From the NCBI GenBank assembly GCA_031256975.1, contig JAIRPN010000006.1, forward strand, positions 1 through 56,184: 56,184 nucleotides of DNA. The letters run 5' to 3'. Below, one piece after another: positions 43,681-51,616 of the stretch; the stretch's first letter is position 1, and each line of letters begins with the position of its first letter. This DNA comes from Verrucomicrobiales bacterium (GTDB taxonomy: Bacteria; Verrucomicrobiota; Verrucomicrobiia; Methylacidiphilales; JAAUTS01). The notes beneath the pieces were generated by a model. That model was not told the origin of the DNA. It searched no databases and saw nothing but the letters and a program-made list of their open reading frames with translations. Both the position numbers and the translations under genes were made by a program.

Positions 43681-44169
43681 ATGTTCGATGACGAATATTT
43701 CATGAATGAAGCCTTGCGGTTGGCACGGAAGGCCGGCGCTAATGGCGAGGTGCCGATTGGCGCGGTGATCGTTCGCGGACAGGAGATTGTGGGTCGGGCC
43801 TGGAACCAGGTGGAAATGCTCAAGGACGGCACCGCACATGCGGAGATGCTGGCGCTGACGCAGGCGCAGGCGGCGGTGGGGGACTGGCGCTTGAATGAGT
43901 GCACGCTGTATGTGACCAAGGAGCCGTGCCCGATGTGCGCGGGAGCGTCGGTGTTATGCCGCGTGGGGCGGGTGGTGATCGGCGTTGGTGATCCGAAATA
44001 CGGCGCGGCTGGCGGCGCGGTGAATTTGTTGCAGTTTGACGGCTGGAATCATCGTTGCGAGATTAGCAACGGGGTTTTGGAGCCGGAGTGCAAAGCGGTG
44101 TTGCAGGAGTTTTTCAGGGGGAGGAGAGCTCAAACCCACGAAGACACCAAGACACAAAGTTTGGAATAA
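43681..44169 (+). CDS. tadA: tRNA-specific adenosine deaminase TadA
   Basis: Deaminates A34 to inosine in tRNA-Arg. Zinc site HAEMLAL (HAE with the catalytic Glu) and PCPMCAGAS (PCxxC) are present, with the N-terminal FMNEALRLARKAGANGEVPIGAV. ATG 43681 gives 162 residues. The last 14 residues (from RAQTHEDTK on) are encoded by a purine-rich dispersed repeat and are unlike the family, so the reading frame seems to have been lengthened by that repeat. Six bases before the UbiD-like gene. The motif copy at 43738-43744 encodes Ala-Asn-Gly. Confidence 0.93.
   Translation: MFDDEYFMNEALRLARKAGANGEVPIGAVIVRGQEIVGRAWNQVEMLKDGTAHAEMLALTQAQAAVGDWRLNECTLYVTKEPCPMCAGASVLCRVGRVVIGVGDPKYGAAGGAVNLLQFDGWNHRCEISNGVLEPECKAVLQEFFRGRRAQTHEDTKTQSLE
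44137..44159. repeat. CACGAAGACACCAAGACACAAAG dispersed repeat read into tadA
   Basis: Purine-rich phrase of CACGAAGACAC / CAAGACACAAAG units, here translated as the tail of TadA. Related copies at 39949-39977 and 18076-18092 are non-coding. Confidence 0.5.
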
Positions 44170-44174
44170 TATTT

Positions 44175-45665
44175 ATGGCATTTGAATCGATGCGGGAATT
44201 TGCGGAGAAGCTGGACGCCAATGGCGAACTGATTCGTATCGGCGAACCGGTGAAAACCGACTTGGAGATTGCGGCGCTGGCGGATCTGGAAATGAAGAAG
44301 CCGAACGGCGGCAAGGCGTTGCTGATTGAAAAGCCGCTGTTGCCGAACGGTGCGGTTAGCGGTTTTCCGGTGTTGATTAATTCAATGGGCAGCGCGAAGC
44401 GCATGGCGATGGTGCTAAATGTGAACCATGTGGACGAGGTGGCCGGACAACTGGCTTATTTGTTGAAGGCCAAGCCGCCGAAGAGTTTCGGTGAGGCGTG
44501 GGAGTTGTTGAAGCAGGGCATTGGTGTGTTGCATGCCAAGCCGAAGAATGTTTCCTCGGGTTCCTGCAAGGATGTTATTTTGAAGCCGCCCCTTCGACAA
44601 GCTCAGGGTGAGCGGAATGGTGAAGGTTTGGATTTATTGCCGATTTTGAAATGCTGGCCGGATGACGGCGGGCCGTTCGTGACTTTGCCGAATGTGTACA
44701 CCCAGGACCCGGACTCGGGCGAGCGCAATGTCGGCATGTACCGCATGCAGGTGTTTGACCAATGGACCACCGGCATGCATTGGCAGGTGCACAAGGTCGG
44801 TGCGCGGCACGGCAAACGTTATTACGAAAAGGGCGAAAAGATGCCGGTTAGCGTTTGTCTTGGCGGTGACCCGGTGTGTACCTTTGCGGCAACCGCACCT
44901 CTGCCGGACGGATTGGACGAGGTGATACTGGCGGGATTTTTGCGCAGGAAATCGGTGCCAATGGTGAAATGCGAGACCAATGATTTGCTGGTGCCCGCTA
45001 ACAGTGATTTTGTCATTGAGGGTTATGTCGACCCGAAGGAATTGCGGGACGAAGGACCGTTTGGCGATCACACCGGTTTTTACACACCGGTGGACAAGTA
45101 TCCGGTTTTCCATGTGACCTGCATCACGCATCGCCAGGATGCGCTGTATCCGGCTACCATTGTCGGCAAGCCGCCGATGGAGGATTTTTACATGGGCGAT
45201 GCCAGCGTGCGGATTTTTGTGCCGGTGATCAAAATGAATTTCCCCGAGATCGTCGACATTGCGCTGCCGCCGGAGGGGGTGTTCCACAATCTGGTGTTTG
45301 TCAGCATTAAGAAACAGTATCCTTACCAGGCGTTCAAGATCATGAACGGTCTTTGGGGCATGGGACAGATGATGTTTTCCAAGATCATCGTGGTGGTGGA
45401 CGCCGAGGTGAATGTACATGACACCAGCGAGGTGCTGTTCCGGATTTGCTCCAATATTGATCCGCAGCGGGATACCTTGTTTACCAGGGGTCCTTGTGAC
45501 AGTCTCGACCATGCGCAAAATGTGGCGAACATCGGTTCGCACGTCGGCATCGACGCGACGCGCAAGCTGGCGGGCGAGGGCTACACCCGGACTTGGCCGG
45601 AGCGTTGTGTGCACCCCGGTGAGTTGGTAAATAAGATGCGACAGGTGCTTGACTCAGGATACTAG
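44175..45665 (+). CDS. ubiD: UbiD-family prenylated-FMN decarboxylase, menaquinone pathway
   Basis: 496 residues. UbiD family features: DLEIAALADLEMKK, LPILKCWPDDGGPFVTLP, MYRMQVFD, the prFMN/metal region (GDPVCTFAATAPLP, EGPFGDHTGFYTP with the catalytic Glu) and a C-terminal DPQRDTLFT. Four genes later stand mqnE and mqnA, so it most likely decarboxylates a naphthoate intermediate in the futalosine menaquinone pathway (MqnL-type). Residues about 138-150 are an insertion encoded by a palindromic repeat. ATG 44175 is preferred to an upstream frame overlapping tadA. Confidence 0.9.
   Translation: MAFESMREFAEKLDANGELIRIGEPVKTDLEIAALADLEMKKPNGGKALLIEKPLLPNGAVSGFPVLINSMGSAKRMAMVLNVNHVDEVAGQLAYLLKAKPPKSFGEAWELLKQGIGVLHAKPKNVSSGSCKDVILKPPLRQAQGERNGEGLDLLPILKCWPDDGGPFVTLPNVYTQDPDSGERNVGMYRMQVFDQWTTGMHWQVHKVGARHGKRYYEKGEKMPVSVCLGGDPVCTFAATAPLPDGLDEVILAGFLRRKSVPMVKCETNDLLVPANSDFVIEGYVDPKELRDEGPFGDHTGFYTPVDKYPVFHVTCITHRQDALYPATIVGKPPMEDFYMGDASVRIFVPVIKMNFPEIVDIALPPEGVFHNLVFVSIKKQYPYQAFKIMNGLWGMGQMMFSKIIVVVDAEVNVHDTSEVLFRICSNIDPQRDTLFTRGPCDSLDHAQNVANIGSHVGIDATRKLAGEGYTRTWPERCVHPGELVNKMRQVLDSGY
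44590..44608. repeat. CCCTTCGACAAGCTCAGGG palindromic element inserted in frame
   Basis: A short palindrome-like element (CCCT...AGGG ends) of a type widely dispersed between genes in environmental bacteria. Here it lies inside the UbiD-like gene without breaking the frame, read as PLRQAQGE. Confidence 0.7.
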
Positions 45666-45750
45666 GGAGTTACACTTTCCACGTTTTACTTTAGCGAGTA
45701 AAGTATGTAACAAATTTTATAAGGGCATTATCCCGGTTGCGGGGGAATCG

Positions 45751-46863
45751 ATGAAAGGTTGGCATTTCATTTTGATTTTGGCGTTTGGATTGCTGGCGGA
45801 AACGCTGCAAGCCGACCCCAATGCCAATCCCCTGGACCAAGTTACCTTGGACAGTGCCACCTACAACGCGGTGCTGGCCAACCAGAATAATGTGCTCAAG
45901 CAAAACGTGGTGGACATGGAATATCACGTCAGTCAATCGCAGGACATGGACTCCTTGACCGGTTTTCGCGGTTACCAATTCAACAAGGATGACTTGGGCG
46001 TGGTATACAAGGTCAAATTGTCCAGTAATGTGGATGTCAGCCATGAGGTCAGCCTGGGTTTGCAGTCCCTGGACAATTCCAGCGGCCATTTTGGCGGCAT
46101 AGGCAAGAATGATTCCCTGACCGATTCCCTGACACAAAAACAAACCAGCCGCATCACTTATCACGCTAACGACCAGATGAAGCTGTCGTTTTACAACACG
46201 ATCAGCAGTGATGTGCAAAATGCCAGTTCCGACTTCAGCAACCAGCTGGAATATGGCACAAGGCTGGAATGGAAAGTTACGCCGCGGACCACGCTGGCGC
46301 CGCAACTTTCGCAAAGCACATCTTGGACCACCGATAACAGCGTGGTGCAGAACCAGCGTGCGGCATTTTCCTTGCAACAGGATGTTTACAAGAATGCGGT
46401 GTCGTTGGTATTCACCCCGTCGGTGGCGCAGGAAAATGAGAGCTGGACCGGTTACAACCAGTCCCAAAGCGAACGGGCACTGGATTCGAGTTTGAAATTA
46501 AACCTGAGCCGCAACGCTTCGATCAGCGTTGGCAACCGGCTGGAATCGGTCGACCGGATGCTGGATTACGCCGAGGTCGCCGCACAGCGTTATTACATCG
46601 AATGGCAGCAGCAGGCGGCGAAGGATTTGTCATTCCGCGTGCGCAGCGAATACGCGCTCAAGGACACCTACCTTGACCCGACGCCGGGCAACAGTTACGA
46701 GGAAAATACCGTGCGCTTTATCTTTGGGCCGAAGGTTTCAATTTCCGATACGCTAACCGCCAACGCGGAATTCCAGTACGTGGTGGAGCAGGCGGTGTCA
46801 CAGGTGGCGCCGACCACGGCGAGTGAAAAAATTGTTTCCGTTTCACTGAAACACAGCTTTTGA
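45751..46863 (+). CDS. Outer-membrane beta-barrel protein
   Basis: 370 residues. A signal peptide (FILILAFGLLAETLQA, cleavage about residue 21) is followed by alternating polar/hydrophobic strands throughout (such as YKVKLSSNVDVSHEVSLGL, GTRLEWKVTPRTTLAPQL, RFIFGPKVSISDTLTANAEF) and a last strand ending KIVSVSLKHSF, a C-terminal Phe as needed for BAM-dependent assembly. GGGGGAA precedes ATG 45751. No named family recognised. It interrupts the menaquinone genes, with the UbiA-like gene starting 65 bases later. Confidence 0.8.
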   Translation: MKGWHFILILAFGLLAETLQADPNANPLDQVTLDSATYNAVLANQNNVLKQNVVDMEYHVSQSQDMDSLTGFRGYQFNKDDLGVVYKVKLSSNVDVSHEVSLGLQSLDNSSGHFGGIGKNDSLTDSLTQKQTSRITYHANDQMKLSFYNTISSDVQNASSDFSNQLEYGTRLEWKVTPRTTLAPQLSQSTSWTTDNSVVQNQRAAFSLQQDVYKNAVSLVFTPSVAQENESWTGYNQSQSERALDSSLKLNLSRNASISVGNRLESVDRMLDYAEVAAQRYYIEWQQQAAKDLSFRVRSEYALKDTYLDPTPGNSYEENTVRFIFGPKVSISDTLTANAEFQYVVEQAVSQVAPTTASEKIVSVSLKHSF

Positions 46864-46928
46864 CCGCGTGTGAGCAGGGACGGGGAATCTTTCGTTGCGT
46901 TGTCAAAATCCGGCGCTAAAACTATTCC

Positions 46929-47801
46929 ATGACTTCGGCCGCCGCAGTGTTGTTCAACCGCGTTTCCAACGTGCTGGAGTTCATCAAGTTCTCCCATACC
47001 GTCTTTGCGCTGCCGTTTGCCCTGATTGGCATGTGGACGGCGGGCAGGGGCCATGTGTCGTGGCAAACAGTTTTGTGGATTTTATGCTGCATGGTTTGCG
47101 CACGCACCGCAGCGATGAGTTTCAACCGCTTGATCGACTGGGAAATCGACAAGGGCAACCCGCGCACCGCCAATCGCCACAAATTGATCAACAAACAACT
47201 TGGCTGGGCGCTATTGCTGATATCGGCCTTGGCTTTTGTGTTTAGCGCCGCGCAATTGAACAGGCTGTGCCTGTTGTTGAGTCCGCTGGCACTGATCATC
47301 GTTTTGTTTTACTCCATCACCAAGCGTTTCACGGCATTCTCGCATTTCTTTCTGGGTTTCGCGCTGGGTGTGGCACCGATCGGGGCGTGGATCGCGGTTA
47401 GCGGTGAAATCCTGAATCCGGTGCCGCTGGTGCTCGGCGCGTCGGTGTTATGCTGGGTGTTTGGCTTCGACCTGATTTACGCGACCATGGATGTGGAATT
47501 TGACCGCAACAGGGGTTTGTTCAGTTTTCCCGCCAGGTACGGCGTGCCGCTAACCATGAAAATCGCGCAAGGACTGCACGTGTTTGCCGTTGGCGGCTTT
47601 CTGGCCTTTGGCTGGCTGGCCGGGTTTTCGTGGATTTATTTTGTCGCCTGGCTGCTGGCGGCGCTGGCGTTGGTCTGGGAGCACCGGATTGCTGATGCCA
47701 ATGATGCGGGGGCGGTGAATAAAGCCTTTTTTAATATCAATGCCGTGGTTAGTATCATTCTTTTGGCGGGCGTATTTTTGGACAGCATGTTATGGAAATA
47801 A
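46929..47801 (+). CDS. mqnP: UbiA-family prenyltransferase (MqnP-type)
   Basis: 290 residues with eight or nine predicted membrane spans. The two Asp-rich prenyl diphosphate motifs are NRLIDWEIDKGNPRTANR (about residues 66-83) and DLIYATMDVEFDRNRGLFS (about 183-201). In the futalosine pathway MqnP prenylates the naphthoate before or after UbiD-like decarboxylation. Overlaps mqnE by 10 bases, so translation is coupled. The position between a UbiD-like gene and mqnE-mqnA supports the menaquinone role over ubiquinone or heme. Confidence 0.9.
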   Translation: MTSAAAVLFNRVSNVLEFIKFSHTVFALPFALIGMWTAGRGHVSWQTVLWILCCMVCARTAAMSFNRLIDWEIDKGNPRTANRHKLINKQLGWALLLISALAFVFSAAQLNRLCLLLSPLALIIVLFYSITKRFTAFSHFFLGFALGVAPIGAWIAVSGEILNPVPLVLGASVLCWVFGFDLIYATMDVEFDRNRGLFSFPARYGVPLTMKIAQGLHVFAVGGFLAFGWLAGFSWIYFVAWLLAALALVWEHRIADANDAGAVNKAFFNINAVVSIILLAGVFLDSMLWK

Positions 47802-48868
47802 AGGCGATCGAGGAAAAGATTTACAATGGCCGGCGCATCAACGAAGCCGAGGCGGTCTGGCTTTACCGGAACGCCGAGTTGCATGATCTCGGCCGGCTGG
47901 CCAACCATGTACGCGAACGCAAGAACGGCAAGACCGCCACTTACGTCATCAACCGCTTCATCAATTATTCCAACATCTGCATCCTGGATTGCAAATTCTG
48001 CTCATTTGCCCGCCGTAAGCGCGACGCGGATGCCTTTGAATATGCCGTTGATGAGATGGTTGAGATGGTCAAAAAATCCGCCAATGACGGTATCACCGAA
48101 GTGCATATTGTCGGCGGCTTGCATCCGAGCCTGCCGTTTAACTATTACACCGGGATGTTGCGTGCGCTCAAGGAGGCGACACCGCAGGTTTCGCTCAAGG
48201 CGTTCACTGCGATCGAAATTCGCCACTTGGCTGAGCGCGTGGCAAAGAAATCCATTCGCGAAACTTTGAAAATCCTGCGTGAAGCCGGACTGGAAGCGTT
48301 GACCGGCGGCGGTGCGGAAATCTTCGACCAGAGTGTGCGAGACCAGATTTGCAAGGTGAAGGAAACCGCCGATGAGTGGCTGGAAGTGCACCGTGAATGG
48401 CACCGGATGGGGCAGCGCAGCACCTGCACGATGTTGTACGGCCATGTGGAAAACATTGAGCAGCGGGTGGATCACCTGCGACGCCTGCGCGAATTACAGG
48501 ATGAGACGGGTGGTTTTACCGCGTTGATTCCGTACGTGTTCGAACCCGCTAATAACGAACTGTCACACTTGAAACGGGTGTCCGGATTGGAGGAACTGCG
48601 CACGCTGGCGTTGTGCCGGATTTATCTCGATAACTTCGATCACCTGACCGCGTACTGGATCAGCATGGGCTTGCCATTGGCGTCGGTGAGCCTGGATTAC
48701 GGCGTGGATGATTTGCATGGCACGATTGTCGAGGAAAAGATTTTCCACATGGCCGGGGCGAAGACGCCGATGACGCTAACCGTGGAACGTTTGGAGAAAG
48801 CCATTCGCGAGGCCGGTCGCGAGCCTGTGCAGCGGAACACGACTTACCAAAAGCTGGTTACGGCGTGA
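47792..48868 (+). CDS. mqnE: Aminofutalosine synthase MqnE (radical SAM)
   Basis: Joins enolpyruvyl-benzoate to SAM to give aminofutalosine. The radical SAM cluster motif is CILDCKFCSF (C-x3-C-x2-C, about residues 66-73); GLHPSLPFNYY, TAIEIRHLA, LTGGGAEIF and TMLYGHVE are characteristic of MqnE rather than MqnC. 358 residues. Starts inside mqnP and is followed by mqnA after one base. Confidence 0.93.
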   Translation: MEIKAIEEKIYNGRRINEAEAVWLYRNAELHDLGRLANHVRERKNGKTATYVINRFINYSNICILDCKFCSFARRKRDADAFEYAVDEMVEMVKKSANDGITEVHIVGGLHPSLPFNYYTGMLRALKEATPQVSLKAFTAIEIRHLAERVAKKSIRETLKILREAGLEALTGGGAEIFDQSVRDQICKVKETADEWLEVHREWHRMGQRSTCTMLYGHVENIEQRVDHLRRLRELQDETGGFTALIPYVFEPANNELSHLKRVSGLEELRTLALCRIYLDNFDHLTAYWISMGLPLASVSLDYGVDDLHGTIVEEKIFHMAGAKTPMTLTVERLEKAIREAGREPVQRNTTYQKLVTA

Positions 48869-48869
48869 C

Positions 48870-49610
48870 ATGAGTAACGGGCTTGAAAGATTTTCCATCG
48901 GCGCGGTTTCCTATTTGAATTCCAAGCCGTTGATCCATGGTTTGCCCAAGAACACCCGATTGCTGGAACCTTCGGTATTGGCAACAGAATATGAACGCGG
49001 CGCGTTTGACATCGCGTTGATTCCGATTGTCGCCTGTCTGCAAAATCCCGATTGTCGTTTATTGGACGTGGGAATCGGCGCTAATGGTGAAGTTTACAGC
49101 GTGATCATGACCTTGGCGAAGCCGCTAACGGCGATCAAAACCGTATCCTTGGATTCCTCCTCGCGCACCTCGGTGAATTTGATCAAAGTGCTGCTGGAGA
49201 GGCATTATAAGCTGTCGCCGGAGTATGTGGTCCATGGCGAACCGTCCGACGCGCAGGTATTGATTGGCACCAAGGCGATTGATTTTCGCGCCTCTAATCC
49301 CGAAGTTCCGGTGCTCGACATGGCGACGGCCTGGAAAGAATATACCGGATTGCCGTTTATCTTCGCGGCTTGGGCCATTCACCCGAGGTCACTGATGACG
49401 GGGGAGGATATCGCCGGATTTCGCCGTGCCACTCTGGCGGGCATGGAGCATCGTCGTGAAATCGCCGTGAACGATTTTGAACTCCACTACCTGACGCATT
49501 TTATCCGCTATGAATTTGGCGCTGACTACCGGGCTGCCATGCCGCGCTTGGCGTCGGAATTGCGGGAAATGAATCTGCTACGGGCGGACAAATTGCCGCT
49601 GTTTATTTAG
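48870..49610 (+). CDS. mqnA: Chorismate dehydratase MqnA
   Basis: Dehydrates chorismate to 3-enolpyruvylbenzoate, the first step of the futalosine pathway. Periplasmic-binding-protein fold of 246 residues with the family opening IGAVSYLNSKPLIHGL, the DIALIPIVACLQ segment, LDSSSRTSVNLIKVLLE and the DMATAWKEYTGLPFIFAAW region. mqnB, mqnC and mqnD are not in this window. Its end overlaps the end of the GH43 gene by 8 bases. Confidence 0.93.
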   Translation: MSNGLERFSIGAVSYLNSKPLIHGLPKNTRLLEPSVLATEYERGAFDIALIPIVACLQNPDCRLLDVGIGANGEVYSVIMTLAKPLTAIKTVSLDSSSRTSVNLIKVLLERHYKLSPEYVVHGEPSDAQVLIGTKAIDFRASNPEVPVLDMATAWKEYTGLPFIFAAWAIHPRSLMTGEDIAGFRRATLAGMEHRREIAVNDFELHYLTHFIRYEFGADYRAAMPRLASELREMNLLRADKLPLFI

Positions 49611-51468
49611 CTTCCTTGCTGACTTCGCCGGTGGTGTAGCCGCTGTCGTTGTAGGAATCAATCCGGTAATAGTATTTCACGTCCGCATTAAGACAGGAGA
49701 CAGTCAGTTTTTCCATGTTGCCGCCTTGCACTTGAAGATTGAGAAGCAGCGAATCCGGCGCGACACCGTAACGGATCACATAGCCATCGGCATCTGGAAC
49801 GGCTTTCCAGTTGAAGGTGACATGCCAGGCCGGATTGCCGCGAGTGACCTCCAAGGAAGGGACTTGCGGTGGCGGGGAGCCGCCGCCGTTGCCGAATACG
49901 CGCAGGTCACGCAGGGCGAATTTACCGAGCTTGGCCGCGTGTGCGTTCAATACTTTCAAATAGCGGGCCTGCAAGGGCGAGGGGAAGGCCACGTAATCGT
50001 GGGGTATCGCGGTTTTGTTGTCCGACTTGTCGATGGCTGAGGTCCATTCCTTGCCGTCCTGCGAGACCAACAATTGGTAGGCGAGATAATCCTCATCGAC
50101 CGCCTTGTTGTCGCAATCCTGTTCGGCGAAATTGACTTGTACCGCGTTGACAGTGCAAGTCTTGCCCAAATCCATCTGAAACCACTCTCCCTTGTCGCCG
50201 GTTTTGGCCGACCACCAGGTGCGTACGTTTTCATCGCCCGCTAATGACGGCTCGTGTTTGGCGTCGAGAGTTGAGGAAGCGGTGCAGGTTTTTCCGGTGG
50301 AGAGTACCCACCAACCCGCTAATGGCGAAGTTTTTTGTGGGTTCCACGGGCCGTTTGGAATGATGATCGGATAATCACCGAGTCCGGTTTCGGTGTACAT
50401 CCGGTCCTTGTCGTCAAAACCCGCCGGGAACAGTCCGATACGGCGTTCAAAGCCGGTAAAAGCGCCGATCCACATGGTGGTGACCCGCCACCAATTGCCA
50501 TAACGGTCTTGGAAAACACAGCTGTGGCCCGCGCTGTTAATGAAACCGCCGACTTTCATTGAACCGGGGGAATAGTCGGTGAGTTTGTAGGGTCCTTTGA
50601 TGTTGTCCGCTTCCCAAACCGAGTCGGTGTACCAGGGGCAGGACGTGTCGGGGTTGCCATCCGAAAGATAATAGCGGTTTTTATATTTGGTCATCCAATT
50701 TCCCTCGAAAGTGGGGATGCCGGTGTCGGTGCCGCTTAAGCTGAGAGCCGCAGTATCCAAGGATTCCTGTTTATTCCAATCGAGTTTGCGATAAATATTA
50801 TGACCGTAGAACAAGCCGTAAGGTAGGTTTGCGGTGAGGAAATCTTCCACCGTTTTGTAGCGAGGGATTGGTGTGAAACGACTGTCCTTCACTTGTTTTC
50901 CGGTGGAACGGTCGATTTCCCAAAGATCACACACTCCCAGACCGGAGATCATGTAGAGCCTGCCGTCATCATCCAAAAAAAGATCGGGGTCGCCGGCACC
51001 GTCGATGTTCAGGGCGAGTTCCCAGTGCCCGGTCGAGGGATCCTTGGTGCGCAGCAAGTTTTTTCCACCGAAATTGGCAAAGTAAAGATATTTCCCGTCC
51101 GTGAAAGCGGCTGGCGCAGTGATGCCGTAATCACCACCAGCCTTGGTCAGTGCAAGTGCGCTCGTTTCCTTGTCGAAGGGAATGAGGTTCCAGTTTGCCA
51201 AATCGTCCGAAACCCGGTAACCGATTTTGTCCCAAGTATCAAAGAGGTAGTATTTGTCTTTGAACAGGACGATGACCGGGTCTGCTCCGTGGCGGGCTCC
51301 CTTGTTGCCATAGGGGCCGTAATCCAGATTGAGCGGATTGCAGAAGGTCAGGGGTTGAGGGTTCCCGGCATGGAGCCGGAAGCAGAAGGCGCAAAATAAA
51401 ATCGCACAAACAAAGAGAAACGTTTTACTAAACTGGTGTAAGGGACGGGAAAATTCAGTTGGGATCAT
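49603..51468 (-). CDS. Secreted glycoside hydrolase family 43 protein with discoidin and fibronectin III domains
   Basis: 621 residues. A signal peptide spans about 14-35. The five-bladed beta-propeller of GH43 follows (about 38-395), with the first catalytic Asp probably in GARHGADPVIV, a second in GDPDLFLDDDG, and W-rich strands such as NWWRVTTMW. Residues about 405-520 are a discoidin-like F5/8 type C module (TWWSAKTGDKGEWFQMDLGKTCTVNAVQVN), and 530-620 a fibronectin III module. GH43 enzymes attack arabinans, xylans or galactans, so a plant or algal polysaccharide is a likely substrate; the exact one cannot be read. No susCD or sulfatase genes are adjacent. Confidence 0.85.
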   Translation of the reverse strand: MIPTEFSRPLHQFSKTFLFVCAILFCAFCFRLHAGNPQPLTFCNPLNLDYGPYGNKGARHGADPVIVLFKDKYYLFDTWDKIGYRVSDDLANWNLIPFDKETSALALTKAGGDYGITAPAAFTDGKYLYFANFGGKNLLRTKDPSTGHWELALNIDGAGDPDLFLDDDGRLYMISGLGVCDLWEIDRSTGKQVKDSRFTPIPRYKTVEDFLTANLPYGLFYGHNIYRKLDWNKQESLDTAALSLSGTDTGIPTFEGNWMTKYKNRYYLSDGNPDTSCPWYTDSVWEADNIKGPYKLTDYSPGSMKVGGFINSAGHSCVFQDRYGNWWRVTTMWIGAFTGFERRIGLFPAGFDDKDRMYTETGLGDYPIIIPNGPWNPQKTSPLAGWWVLSTGKTCTASSTLDAKHEPSLAGDENVRTWWSAKTGDKGEWFQMDLGKTCTVNAVQVNFAEQDCDNKAVDEDYLAYQLLVSQDGKEWTSAIDKSDNKTAIPHDYVAFPSPLQARYLKVLNAHAAKLGKFALRDLRVFGNGGGSPPPQVPSLEVTRGNPAWHVTFNWKAVPDADGYVIRYGVAPDSLLLNLQVQGGNMEKLTVSCLNADVKYYYRIDSYNDSGYTTGEVSKEAK

Positions 51469-51551
51469 GTTCTTACAGAGATTATTCGGTCCAGGCTAAC
51501 ATGACAATGCGTAAAGAACCATGTCCCCAAATGGGGAGGTGAGGAGAATCA

Positions 51552-51587
51552 GTCAATAAAAGTTTGTCTTAGCAAACTTTTATTGAC
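51552..51587. promoter_or_regulatory. Perfect 15-bp inverted repeat upstream of mntH
   Basis: GTCAATAAAAGTTTG (51552-51566) and CAAACTTTTATTGAC (51573-51587) flank TCTTAG. It overlaps a TTGACA (51583-51588) and lies 29 bases before ATG 51617, in the space between divergent GH43 and mntH genes. The inner part GTTTGTCTTAGCAAAC recalls MntR/DtxR-type operators. There is no T tract, so an operator is more likely than a terminator. Confidence 0.6.
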
Positions 51588-51616
51588 ATACAAAATAATA
51601 TGGTTAATTTGGCACC

